Below, one piece after another: positions 55,704 to 63,717 of a DNA stretch of 64,000 bases (its first letter is position 1; each line of letters starts with the position of its first letter). The stretch is taken from contig JAHQVJ010000221.1 of assembly GCA_019634415.1 (NCBI GenBank), positions 1-64,000 on the forward strand. Direction: 5' to 3'. The stretch is from Myxococcales bacterium. Its GTDB lineage: Bacteria; Myxococcota_A; UBA796; GCA-2862545. Both the position numbers and the translations under genes were made by a program. Below the pieces are notes generated by a model, which saw only the letters and a program-made list of their open reading frames with translations, made no database searches and was not told the DNA's origin.

Positions 55704-57299
55704 TCAGTACAGCAGGAAGTCAGGGTCACGAAGGAGCACGGACAGCGTGCCCGTCCACGCCAGCACGGGGCTGTCCCCCTGCAGCGCGTACAGCTCCTCC
55801 CACAGGTCCATCAGATCGGCGAGCTCGGCTTGTGTGGCGGCTCGTCCGAGGGCTCGCAGCGTAGCCGTGCTCAGCGCCTCCTCCATCCGATCCGCGTCGG
55901 TGTCCGGCCGCCAGGCCTCGTCCAACGCGTCGAGCCAGGGCACGGACCCGGGCTGCTCCAGGGTTGCCCGCACAGCGTGCTCGGCCGCCGCCTCCGCGAG
56001 GCGCTCCTGCACCAGCAGGATGGTGGGCGTGGGCTCGTGGGCACGCTCGGTCACGGTGAAGCCGTCCGCGCCACCCGCGAGGGTCAGGTAGCCGAGCAGA
56101 TCGCTCGTGAGCAGCTCCACGCCGCCGGACTCCCACACGTAGCCGGTGAGCGCCTCCACCTGGCTCGCGAGGATCGCAGGCGAGGCCAGCTTCGCCGGCT
56201 GTGCGCCCGAGGCGATGCCGTCGTCCACAGCAGACGTGTAGGCGGCACTCTGGACCACCGAGCGGAGCACGGGGCGCATGGTCTGTCCGCCGAGGCGCAG
56301 CGCGTTGCGGTGCCGCATCAGCTCTCCGTCGTCGATGTCGCGCCCGAGCAGCCCGTCGGAGAGCTGCGTGACCAGGCAGGCCTCGAACCTGGGATCCGAG
56401 GCGATCTGGCGCCCGAGATCCCGCAGGGTGCTGCCGGGCTCGCCGTAGTAGCCGGGCTCCACACCCGTCGCGTCCACCCACCCGCGCTCGCGGGAGGGGT
56501 GGTAGCGCGTCACCTCGTCGGCGCCGAAGACGTACCAGGTGAAGCCGTACAGGTAGCTGGCGATGGGGTCGAGGGTGCTGTGGCAGGACGCACAGCTGGG
56601 ATCCGTCTGGGTGCGGGCCTCGAAGTCGTCGTCCAGCGCCCCCTCGGAGCGGTCGAAGTCCACCTCGCGGTCCAGGTAGTCGTCACACAGCAGGATCCGG
56701 CTGATGGCATTGGCGCGCTGGCGGTTCGCGTTGGCCCCGTTCGATGGGTAGCGCCACCACAAGCCGGTGCTCGACAGCACCCCCGCTGCGGGCCGTCCGT
56801 CGGCGTAGCGGACCTCGTGCCAGCCGCGCTCCCCCTGGGGGTAGTCCACGTCGAGCACCTCGCCCAGCACCCGGTTGGCCATGCTCCAGTCCGCCTGGAC
56901 GATCTCGTGGATCGGCAGATCGGAAGCGGCCACCCGCGCCACCAGGCGCAGCGGCTCCGTGCCCGCATCGCGCTGCAGCCGTGCCTGCTCGCCGAGGTCG
57001 AGCCCGAAGGAGTTCACGAATACCGTGCCCGCATCGGTGCGGGTGCGGTAGGTCTCGGCGAACAGGTCCTCCATCCGGTCCTCGAGGGCCGGATCGTCGA
57101 GGTACTCCTCGAGATACGACGACAGCTCGCGCACCTCGAGGTCTTCGATCTCCTGCTGGGTGGGTCGCACCCCGCGCAGATCCAGGCTCATGCGCGACAG
57201 CAGCTGGGCGTCGGGCAGCGCCGTCAGAGGAGACACCTCCCGCCGCTCTTCTGCACAGCCCACCAGGGCCGCAAGCACGGCCAGTCGTCCCGTCACCAT
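55704..57299 (-). CDS. DUF1588/DUF1592-type c-heme lipoprotein
   Basis: A 531-residue exported protein. ATG 57299 begins a lipoprotein signal (LAVLAALVGCAEE, Cys about residue 15). LSRMSLDLRGVRPTQQEIE at the N-terminus matches the DUF1549/1592 opening, and CASCHSTLDPIASYLYGF is the DUF1588 haem-like CxxCH with its following DP. The N-terminal Planctomycete-type cytochrome is missing. These proteins accompany DUF1501 partners in carbohydrate or sulfate-ester gene sets of Planctomycetes and Myxococcota; mechanism unproven. It overlaps the upstream lipoprotein stop by 7 bases. Confidence 0.78.
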   Translation of the reverse strand: MVTGRLAVLAALVGCAEERREVSPLTALPDAQLLSRMSLDLRGVRPTQQEIEDLEVRELSSYLEEYLDDPALEDRMEDLFAETYRTRTDAGTVFVNSFGLDLGEQARLQRDAGTEPLRLVARVAASDLPIHEIVQADWSMANRVLGEVLDVDYPQGERGWHEVRYADGRPAAGVLSSTGLWWRYPSNGANANRQRANAISRILLCDDYLDREVDFDRSEGALDDDFEARTQTDPSCASCHSTLDPIASYLYGFTWYVFGADEVTRYHPSRERGWVDATGVEPGYYGEPGSTLRDLGRQIASDPRFEACLVTQLSDGLLGRDIDDGELMRHRNALRLGGQTMRPVLRSVVQSAAYTSAVDDGIASGAQPAKLASPAILASQVEALTGYVWESGGVELLTSDLLGYLTLAGGADGFTVTERAHEPTPTILLVQERLAEAAAEHAVRATLEQPGSVPWLDALDEAWRPDTDADRMEEALSTATLRALGRAATQAELADLMDLWEELYALQGDSPVLAWTGTLSVLLRDPDFLLY

Positions 57300-58099
57300 G
57301 GCGACACCTCCCAGTCGAGCCAGCCCGCTGCGTCCACACACACCTCGCCCTCGTCGCCGTTCAGCGTGGAGGCCTGGCCACATCCCGTACAGTTCATGCC
57401 GAAGTCCACGTCCACCCACAGCCCCTCGGGGGTGCGCACCGCGGCGCGGCCCACGGGCTGCTCGACGCAGGGCTGCTCGGGCCAGCCCGCCTCGGTCACG
57501 GTGACGCCCACGAAGTCCACGGCCACCCCCGGGTCGTCGAACAGCGCGCCGAGGCTTCCGCCCACGGAGAGCGCTCGGGGGCCCGTGTGGTGGGTGTAGG
57601 CCCGCACCACCACGTCGGCGTCGTGGCCAGGCCCCATCCTCGAGGAGGGCCCCGAGTCGTGGAAGGTGCCGTACAGGTACGAGTAGACGTAGGAGAAGTC
57701 CTCGTCCACCCCTTCCCCCGTGCCGGCGTAGCCCCCCAACACCAGGGCCGTGCCGTCGGGCCGGGACACCGTGGCCACTCCGTACAGCGTCCAGTACGAC
57801 GCGTCGGGCTCCGCTTGCTCGAACTCGACCACGTACCCGCCGAAGTGCACGCCGTCGGTGGTCTCGCAGTCGTCGTACCAGATCCCGTTGAAGACGGAGG
57901 GACAGGTATCGGATGCCCCCATGGCGTCGTCGTAGACGTCGCGCAGGGCGTAGGCGTCGGCCATCAGAGCGGCTTCGAAGCCGTACTGAAGCACCTCCTC
58001 CACCCACCTCAGATCGACGGCGTCGGGCGCGGAGGGAGGAGGATCCGACCCTGGCGGCGCGCTGCTACACGCCGCAAAGGCCCACAAGACCAGTGACAT
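57293..58099 (-). CDS. hypothetical lipoprotein, first gene of DUF1501 operon
   Basis: A 268-residue protein with signal and lipobox (LWAFAACSS, Cys at residue 11), a Pro/Ser linker and a beta-rich domain. Several Cys (DTCPSVF, YDDCETTDG, QPCVEQP, MNCTGCGQ) suggest disulfides. Many Tyr, Gly and Asp residues and VHFGGYVVEFEQ-type strands point to a surface-exposed barrel or jelly roll, but no family is recognised. It is co-transcribed with the DUF1588- and DUF1501-type genes and may help their assembly. Confidence 0.65.
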   Translation of the reverse strand: MSLVLWAFAACSSAPPGSDPPPSAPDAVDLRWVEEVLQYGFEAALMADAYALRDVYDDAMGASDTCPSVFNGIWYDDCETTDGVHFGGYVVEFEQAEPDASYWTLYGVATVSRPDGTALVLGGYAGTGEGVDEDFSYVYSYLYGTFHDSGPSSRMGPGHDADVVVRAYTHHTGPRALSVGGSLGALFDDPGVAVDFVGVTVTEAGWPEQPCVEQPVGRAAVRTPEGLWVDVDFGMNCTGCGQASTLNGDEGEVCVDAAGWLDWEVSPW

Positions 58100-58157
58100 T
58101 CGACAACCCCCAGCATGTGACCGATCTGTGTCGCACCGGGGAAGTTCGTAAAGGTCC

Positions 58158-58664
58158 TCAGCAGAGCGTGAACGCGGTCACCATGACGGAGACGGAGTGC
58201 TCGTTGCCATCACTGTCCGTCACGGTGAGGGTGATCACGTGATCCGATCCGAAGCAGTCGTCGCCGAAGAGTCGCACCGTAGGGTTGGTTCCCTCCCCCA
58301 GGTCAGCTTGCTGGATGTCCGTGCGGTCGGTGGTCCACACGAGACTGGACCCGGTGAGGGTGCCGTCCTCCGGATCGATTCCGGTTCCCTCGAGGGTCAC
58401 GTCGACGAACCAGAGATTGGCCATGTTGTCGAAGTCGTCGTAGTACAGATTGGACTTGTCCTTGGGGGACACGATGGTGGCCTCGGGAGGCTGGTCCGTC
58501 ACGTCGGTGTCGGCATCCGAGTCGGTGTCGGCATCCGCATCTGCGTCCGCATCGGCATCGGTATCGGTATCCGCGTCGGCTGCGGTGTCCTTCGTGTCGG
58601 TATCGGTATCGGTGTCGCCAGCGCAGGCTGCGAACATGCTGCACAGAAGGGCGAGACGAAACAT
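58158..58664 (-). CDS. lipoprotein with Asp-Thr/Asp-Ala repeat linker and Ig-like domain
   Basis: A 168-residue protein. ATG 58664 follows CGGAGG and begins a lipoprotein signal (LLCSMFAACAGD, Cys at residue 14). Residues about 17-57 are a run of DT and DA dipeptides. The rest, from PPEATIVSPKD to VSVMVTAFTLC, is one PKD/Ig-like beta sandwich with typical strands (HVITLTVTDSDGNEHSVSV). It is a tethered surface protein with a long acidic spacer. Monocistronic; 58 bases from the DUF1501 operon's first gene. Confidence 0.75.
   Translation of the reverse strand: MFRLALLCSMFAACAGDTDTDTDTKDTAADADTDTDADADADADADTDSDADTDVTDQPPEATIVSPKDKSNLYYDDFDNMANLWFVDVTLEGTGIDPEDGTLTGSSLVWTTDRTDIQQADLGEGTNPTVRLFGDDCFGSDHVITLTVTDSDGNEHSVSVMVTAFTLC
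58497..58620. repeat. coding hexanucleotide repeat tract (Asp-Thr / Asp-Ala)
   Basis: About twenty near-identical hexamers (GTCGGT, GCATCC, GCATCG, GTATCG) encode the acidic linker of the lipoprotein at 58158-58664. Slippage here would change linker length in whole dipeptides. The following gap (58665-58900) shows no gene or clear signal. Confidence 0.7.
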
Positions 58665-58900
58665 GCATCCTCCGAGAGAGTGCAAGGGGGATTCGGGGGC
58701 GTGGGCTCGATCTGACACACCCTAGCGAAGAGGCATACGGATCTCTTTCGGGGTGGCCAGGCCGCAGGGCTCCCGAGGCCAGGTCGACACGGCGTCTAGC
58801 AGGGTTCGACGGGCCGCTTCGGGAACTGGCCCGCATCGCGCTGCGGTGGACGCCCCGACTCCGCCATCTCCGCCCAAGACGGGGCAGTCTCTGTCGCTCC

Positions 58901-59692
58901 TCAACTAGACTCGTAGATCCGGCGGGTGTTGCGGCTCATGAAGCGCACGGCGGCTGCGCGGGGCAGCAAGCGCTGGAGCACGGCCGCGACGGTGGCGTTG
59001 ATCCAGCCGGGCACGGTGAGGGGGCGACGACCGAGGCGCTGCAGGGCCGTGCGCGCGACCACCTCGGGCGCCAGCGGCAAGGCCTGGGCCTGGCGATCAG
59101 CGGGGGTGGCTGCCTCGAAGTTCGGGGTGCGCACCGCTCCGGCCGCGCACACCACCACGTCGATCCCGAGCGGGCCGAGTTCCTCCCACAGTCCCTCCCC
59201 CAGGATCTGGGTGAAGGCCTTCGTGGCGGCGTAGGTGGTCACCATGGCGGTGCCCTGCATGCCCGACAGCGACGACATGAGCACGATCCCACCCCGCCCA
59301 CGCTCGCGCATGCCCTCGATCACCAAGGGCAACAGCAGCAGGGGTCCGCGACAGTTCACGTCGAGGGAGGCGAGCTTCGAGGCGGTGGAGGTCTCTGCGA
59401 AGGAGCCGATGGTGGAGGCGCAGGCGTTGTAGACGAACAGCCCCACCTCGCGCTCGGCGAGCACCGATGCGAGCCGCTCGTGCACGTCGGGGCGCCCGAG
59501 GTCGGCGGCCACGGTCAGCACCTGCACGCCGTGCTTCCGTCGCACACGGGCGGCGGCAGCCTCGAGGGGCTCGACGCGTCGGGCCACCATCACCACGTTC
59601 AATCCCTCCTCGGCACACAGGTGGCAGAAGGCCGCACCGATCCCCTCCGAGGCTCCCGCGATCACGGCCCAGGGCCCGTAGCGTTTCCGCAC
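58901..59692 (-). CDS. short-chain dehydrogenase/reductase
   Basis: A 263-residue SDR. The cofactor motif is AGASEGIGAAF (GxxxGxG) at about residues 13-23, the NAG motif is altered to NACAS, catalytic Ser lies in LMSSLSG and the YxxxK pair is YAATK. VMVARRVEPLEAAA suggests NADP preference (Arg after strand 2). The length and the C-terminal LLPRAAAVRFMSRNTRRI resemble the group around 17-beta-hydroxysteroid and 3-ketoacyl-CoA reductases. It starts 2 bases after the sterol-reductase-like gene stop, so a role in steroid or lipid reduction is likely. Substrate not proven. Confidence 0.82.
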   Translation of the reverse strand: MRKRYGPWAVIAGASEGIGAAFCHLCAEEGLNVVMVARRVEPLEAAAARVRRKHGVQVLTVAADLGRPDVHERLASVLAEREVGLFVYNACASTIGSFAETSTASKLASLDVNCRGPLLLLPLVIEGMRERGRGGIVLMSSLSGMQGTAMVTTYAATKAFTQILGEGLWEELGPLGIDVVVCAAGAVRTPNFEAATPADRQAQALPLAPEVVARTALQRLGRRPLTVPGWINATVAAVLQRLLPRAAAVRFMSRNTRRIYESS

Positions 59693-59694
59693 GG

Positions 59695-60765
59695 TCAGTA
59701 GATCCCCGGCACGATCCGAGACGGTACCTTGCGTACGTACTCCTCCCACAGAGGGCCGTATTTCTCGGCACAGCGAGCATCGTCGTCGCGCTGGCGAGGC
59801 ACGAGCAGCAGCACGTAGTACAGCGGATACAGCCAGGGCCAGGGCAGCGCCCACCACCCCGCCGAGGCGGCGATGGCGAGCCCCATGGTGATCTCCCCGA
59901 GGTAGTTGACGTGGCGCGACACGCCCCAGAAGCCGTTCACGAGCAGGCTCCTGTCGCCATCCGTGACGACCTGGGGCGCGATCCCAAGGAAGGGCTCGGA
60001 CGGGCGCGTCTTGAAGCGGAACTTCTGCATGTTGGCGCCGCGGGCCATGGACCAGCCAGCGAGGAACAGAACCCCGATCCCGACGAGCACGGGGAGCGGC
60101 GTGTGGGGATTCGGCAGGTCCGCGGTGAACCACAGGGCGATGGTGTAGAAGTAGGGGTAGAAGACGAGGCAGCCCCAGCCGAGCTTGAAGCCCACTCGCT
60201 CGGCGAACAGATCGTAGGTGTACAGGTGCACCCTTTCGAACACGAGATAGTCGTTGACGAAATAGGTCAGCAACCCCGCACAGAGCACGATCCCGGGGGA
60301 TGGGTCAGAGGAGTGGGTCAACGCGTGGTGAGCGGCAAAGCTCAGCACGTTGAGCTGCAAGATCACGGCCCCCACCAGGTACAGCCACATCTTGTGATCG
60401 AGCCGACCGCCGAGCAGCTGGGGGTTGATGCGGCGCCCGAGGAACAGGTCGATGGCGAGGCCGCGGCCGGTGGCGCGGGCGGGCAGCACCATCGCAGCGG
60501 TGTAGAGCAGGCCGAGCACGCAGGCGCCGACGAGACCCTCGACGCGATGCACGAACAGCCAGCTCCACGGCACCCAGTCGAGCCAGCCGGCCAGCGCCCA
60601 GGCGGCGACGAGGGTAGCGTTGACCCTCAGGCCGTTGAGTCGGTAGCGCAGGGGCTCGCCGGTGCGCTCGTGGGGGACGTAGCCGGTGATCCATCGGCCG
60701 GGCAGCGTCAGGTGCAGCCCGGTGATGACGAGGACGAGGAGCCAGGGCGCGAAGAAGCCGAGCAT
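59695..60765 (-). CDS. ERG4/ERG24-family sterol reductase-like membrane protein
   Basis: A 356-residue protein with eight to ten hydrophobic segments. Its C-terminal half carries the sterol C-14/C-24/7-dehydrocholesterol reductase signatures: LLVNGFWGVSRHVNYLGE and the end DDARCAEKYGPLWEEYVRKV followed by IVPGIY. Enzymes of this family reduce sterol double bonds with NADPH. Sterol synthesis is known in a few bacteria including Nannocystis-like myxobacteria, so a real sterol role is plausible; a related isoprenoid is the alternative. It is co-transcribed with the SDR; the ComB-like gene is divergent at 35 bases. Confidence 0.85.
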   Translation of the reverse strand: MLGFFAPWLLVLVITGLHLTLPGRWITGYVPHERTGEPLRYRLNGLRVNATLVAAWALAGWLDWVPWSWLFVHRVEGLVGACVLGLLYTAAMVLPARATGRGLAIDLFLGRRINPQLLGGRLDHKMWLYLVGAVILQLNVLSFAAHHALTHSSDPSPGIVLCAGLLTYFVNDYLVFERVHLYTYDLFAERVGFKLGWGCLVFYPYFYTIALWFTADLPNPHTPLPVLVGIGVLFLAGWSMARGANMQKFRFKTRPSEPFLGIAPQVVTDGDRSLLVNGFWGVSRHVNYLGEITMGLAIAASAGWWALPWPWLYPLYYVLLLVPRQRDDDARCAEKYGPLWEEYVRKVPSRIVPGIY

Positions 60766-60800
60766 GGGCGGCAGCCTACCCGATCGAGCTAGAAGGCTGC

Positions 60801-61502
60801 ATGGCGACGGGCGCGACTGCAGCGGACCTGTCCCAGTCGGGAGCGCGGATCCGGGTGGGCTGGGGGCTCTACGGGCTGCGGGCGCTTGCGGCTGGCGTAG
60901 ACGTGGCGGTGATCGTGGACGTGCTGTCCTTCACCACCTCGGTGGCGGTGGCGCGCGAGGCAGGGGCGGAGGTGGTGCCCTGGGATCCGGCCACGCCGGT
61001 ACCCACGGCCGCCGAGGCCGGTGTGGACGTGGTGGCGGGCCCACGAGCGGCGGACGGTCCGTCGCTGTCGCCAGCGTCGTTGACGTCGCTGGCAGCAGGC
61101 ACCCGGCTGCTGCTGCCCTCCCCCAACGGCTCGCGGTTGCTGGCGTGGGCGCAGCGCGAGGGGGTGCCAGCGCACACGGCGTGCCTGCGGGATCGCCAGG
61201 TGGTGGCCCAGGCCCTCGCCGACGCAGGCGCGATCGCGGTGATCGCGGCAGGCGAGCGGTGGCCAGGCGGCGACCGAGCGCGGTTCGCGCTGGAGGACTG
61301 GCTGGGGGCGGGCAGCGTGGTGGCGGCGCTGACGGGATCGCGGTCCCCGGAGGCGGTGGCGGCGGAGGCAGCCTTCGACGCGCATCGTGGCGATCTGCAG
61401 GGAGCGCTGCGCGCGACGGCATCGGGGCGGGAGCTCGACGCTCGCGGGTTCGCGCACGACGTGGTGCTGGCGGCGGAGCTGGATGCGACGGGGCGCGTCT
61501 GA
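60801..61502 (+). CDS. 2-phosphosulfolactate phosphatase-like (ComB family)
   Basis: A 233-residue protein with the ComB motifs: VAVIVDVLSFTTSVAVA with the catalytic Asp, then LLLPSPNGSRLLAWA and AVIAAGERWPGGDRARF. In methanogens ComB removes phosphate from 2-phosphosulfolactate on the way to coenzyme M, using Mg. Bacterial homologues often lack the rest of that pathway, as here, so the substrate may differ. ATG 60801 sits 35 bases from the divergent reductase start. Confidence 0.83.
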   Translation: MATGATAADLSQSGARIRVGWGLYGLRALAAGVDVAVIVDVLSFTTSVAVAREAGAEVVPWDPATPVPTAAEAGVDVVAGPRAADGPSLSPASLTSLAAGTRLLLPSPNGSRLLAWAQREGVPAHTACLRDRQVVAQALADAGAIAVIAAGERWPGGDRARFALEDWLGAGSVVAALTGSRSPEAVAAEAAFDAHRGDLQGALRATASGRELDARGFAHDVVLAAELDATGRV

Positions 61503-61537
61503 TCCGCTCGCGAGGCGGCCTTTGGTAGGCTGCCTCC

Positions 61538-61993
61538 ATGCGGTGGCTGCTGATCGTCGGGTGCATGGGGCTGGCGGGGTGCGAGGGGTGCGACTTCTCC
61601 TTCGGCCCCATCGGCGTGATCGTGGCGGTGACGCCCGAAGACGCCGAGGGCACCTTGGAGCTGTGCGTGGAGGACCAGGGTTGCCAGGAGGTGCCCCTGC
61701 CCCACCTGGGCGGCAGCGGAGCCGCGCACAACGAGGTGCGCTTCGACGTGAGCTGGCAGGGGTACCTGGTGTGCAAGCACCCCGAGGTGGTGGCCACGGT
61801 GCGCACCGAGGCGTGTGAGCGGCGGGTGGTTCGCCCGCGGCAGCGTCCGAGAGGTCCGCAGCCGAAGGCGAGGGCCCAAGGGAATCGTAGCGCGACGGAG
61901 TCGCGCGGGATTCCGGAGCGCCGCGAGGGGCGGACGGTGCGAGGGTCCGTTCGCATCGACGTGAGCGCCACCTGCGACGACGAGCGGTCGTAG
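61538..61993 (+). CDS. small lipoprotein interrupted by a dispersed repeat
   Basis: A 151-residue protein with a lipobox (CMGLAGCEG, Cys at residue 15) and a beta-rich domain of about 90 residues with paired cysteines. Residues about 105-127 are encoded by copy B of a repeat that also occurs between genes at 22568-22627; here it is in frame and adds a basic, low-complexity stretch (RGPQPKARAQGNRSATESRG). The sandwich strand then resumes (GSVRIDVSATC). The repeat seems to have inserted into the gene without breaking the frame. Function unknown. Confidence 0.65.
   Translation: MRWLLIVGCMGLAGCEGCDFSFGPIGVIVAVTPEDAEGTLELCVEDQGCQEVPLPHLGGSGAAHNEVRFDVSWQGYLVCKHPEVVATVRTEACERRVVRPRQRPRGPQPKARAQGNRSATESRGIPERREGRTVRGSVRIDVSATCDDERS
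61852..61917 (-). repeat. dispersed palindromic repeat, copy B, inside a gene
   Basis: Reverse-oriented copy of the element at 22568-22627. The 17-base core GGGAATCGTAGCGCGAC (61880-61896) is the exact reverse complement of copy A's core, followed by an inverted GAC-GGA-GTC. It lies within the lipoprotein gene at 61538-61993. Confidence 0.6.
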
Positions 61994-62005
61994 CGCCCAG
62001 CCGCC

Positions 62006-62422
62006 CTACCCCATGCTCTGGGTCATGCGCTCCTGCAGCTCCTCCACCGACAGATCCTCGAGATCCTTCGACAGGATCCAGCAGTGGCCGAAGGGGTCGC
62101 GGATCCGGCCCTCGCGCTTGCCGTAGAAGCGATCCTCGATGGGGATCAGGATCTCCCCGCCGGCCTGAACGATGCGGGCAGCCGCCGTGTCGGGATCGTC
62201 CAGCACGAGATGGAGCAGCACCTGTGGATCGGTGTCGCCGGATGGCTGGCAGCCGAACTCGGTGAGGGAGAACGTGACGCCCGCCACGGTGACCTCGGCG
62301 TGGACCACGGTGCCGTCGGGGGCGGCCAGGCACATGCCGGCCTCTCCCCCCAGGGCGTCGGCGTAGAAGGTCTGGGCGCCGCGGGCATCGGTGACGAGGA
62401 GACGAGGGGTCAGCGCGGACAT
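62006..62422 (-). CDS. VOC-superfamily protein (PhnB/glyoxalase-like)
   Basis: A 138-residue protein with the paired beta-alpha-beta-beta-beta modules of the vicinal oxygen chelate fold: LLVTDARGAQTFYADALGGE, VLLHLVLDDPDTAAARIVQA and YGKREGRIRDPFGHCWIL, the last being typical of the PhnB/YdhR-like group. Metal ligands are uncertain (HAEV and DPFGH contain candidates). It could be a small-molecule resistance or degradation enzyme. ATG 62422 is chosen over ATG 62434 because GGTAGGT precedes it. Confidence 0.82.
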   Translation of the reverse strand: MSALTPRLLVTDARGAQTFYADALGGEAGMCLAAPDGTVVHAEVTVAGVTFSLTEFGCQPSGDTDPQVLLHLVLDDPDTAAARIVQAGGEILIPIEDRFYGKREGRIRDPFGHCWILSKDLEDLSVEELQERMTQSMG

Positions 62423-62503
62423 GGAACCTACCATGTGTCTGTGGGCCCAAAGGACCCGTGAGAGTTCACGGGCCGAGGTGGCCCGAGTTCGTTGATCGGA
62501 TTT

Positions 62504-62643
62504 GTGGGGAGGGTGCGTCTCGGCAGAACCGGAATTGGGACCTTGCGGCTTGACCGCGACCTGGAGTCTCGGGCTGGGCCCCCTCCCCACGATCTCGAAT
62601 TCCAACATGCGGCTTGGACCGCGCAATTTGGTAGGCCGAGACG
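62504..62643 (+). ncRNA. candidate IS110 bridge RNA
   Basis: The leader holds two near-identical hairpins: GCGG-CTTGA-CCGC (62545-62557) and GCGG-CTTGGA-CCGC (62609-62622). A 10-bp pair, GTGGGGAGGG (62504-62513) with CCCTCCCCAC (62581-62590), encloses the first; CGTCTCGGC (62516-62524) can pair with GCCGAGACG (62635-62643). IS110 recombinases use a bridge RNA from this position with two loops, one for target and one for donor DNA. The two pairings cross, so only one may form at a time. Confidence 0.45.
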
Positions 62644-62691
62644 GGGCGGGGCGTCCCAGGTCGCCGAGTCGCCACTCACCACGGAGGGGTC

Positions 62692-63717
62692 ATGGAGCAT
62701 CAGCTGTTTGCTGGGGTAGACGTCGCCAGCCGCAAGCTGGATGTGTGCGTCGTGGACACCAAGGGCAATCCCGTCTGTCGGGAGCTTCGAGTCGCCAACA
62801 GTCCGGAGGGCTTCGCTGAGTTGCAGGCGGTCCTCGCCACGCTCGGAGCACCGGTGCTCGTGGGTTGCGAGTCCACGAGTGCGTACCATCGGCCGCTGCT
62901 GCGAGCGCTGGATGGCGTCGCCGATACGGTCGAGCTCAATCCGCTCGTCATCAAGCGCTTCACCCAGCTCCAGCTTCGCGGCTCGCGGTCGGATCGCACC
63001 GACGCAAACTCGATCGCGCAGTACCTGCGGACGTTTCGGCCTAAGCCATCGCCGGTCACCGAGACGAAGCGGCGGGATCTCACGATGGCCGTGCGCCTTC
63101 GCCGTCGGCGCGTCGAGGAGCGGACGGCCAACAAGAACGCCCTGCGGCGCTACCTGGGCGAGTTGCTGCCTGGGTTTCACAACCACTTCCGCCGCACAAC
63201 GCCCCTTTGGCTGATCTCGCTGTTTGCTGCACATCCTTGCCCCGCAGAGCTGCTCGCGCTCACGCCGGCCGATCTGGCCACCGTCCGCACCCCGGGCGGC
63301 CGTTCGATCCGCTCCTCCGAACTCGAGGAACTCCAGGGGTTCCTGCACAGCAGCTCCGTGGAGCCCTGGTCGCCGCTGCTCCGTGCCGCCGTCGGGCAGC
63401 TTCTCCAGGACGTGGTTCGGGCAGAGCAAGCGGTCCGAGAGCTCGAGAGCCTGCTGGAGGAGGAGACCCGAACCCTGCCCGAGTGTACGCTGCTTCGAAC
63501 CATTCCGGGGGTTGGCGCCTTGACTGCGGCCGTGGCGATTGCCGAGGTGGGCGACGTCCGACGGTTCCCGTCCGTGGACCACTTCATCGGCTACTGCGGC
63601 CTGTACGCCACCTCGAAGACCAGCGGCGACGGGAAGACGACCGGGCGCATGGTGCGCAAGGGCAACCGCATGCTCCGGCTGCAGCTGCTGCTCGCCTCCA
63701 CGACAGCTCGCGACTAG
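62692..63717 (+). CDS. IS110-family transposase, C-terminus interrupted by TAG
   Basis: A 341-residue DEDD recombinase. The RuvC-like N-domain shows AGVDVASRKLDV (D10), VGCESTSAYH (E60) and SDRTDANSIA (D101, D104). The C-terminal Tnp domain has TIPGVGALTAAVAIAEVG, FPSVDHFIGYCGL, KTSGDGKTTGRMV with the catalytic Ser region, and RKGNRMLRLQLLL. The TAG at 63715-63717 falls before the usual end: the same frame goes on for 32 codons (AARKLATQLFAILTTQQPYD in part) to TGA at 63814-63816, so the copy may be truncated by a nonsense or indel event. GGAGGGGTC precedes ATG 62692. Confidence 0.85.
   Translation: MEHQLFAGVDVASRKLDVCVVDTKGNPVCRELRVANSPEGFAELQAVLATLGAPVLVGCESTSAYHRPLLRALDGVADTVELNPLVIKRFTQLQLRGSRSDRTDANSIAQYLRTFRPKPSPVTETKRRDLTMAVRLRRRRVEERTANKNALRRYLGELLPGFHNHFRRTTPLWLISLFAAHPCPAELLALTPADLATVRTPGGRSIRSSELEELQGFLHSSSVEPWSPLLRAAVGQLLQDVVRAEQAVRELESLLEEETRTLPECTLLRTIPGVGALTAAVAIAEVGDVRRFPSVDHFIGYCGLYATSKTSGDGKTTGRMVRKGNRMLRLQLLLASTTARD

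Noticed and set aside
58722..58904. 60-codon minus-strand frame in the gap before the dehydrogenase
   Set aside because: No ribosome site, signal or motif; composition not protein-like.
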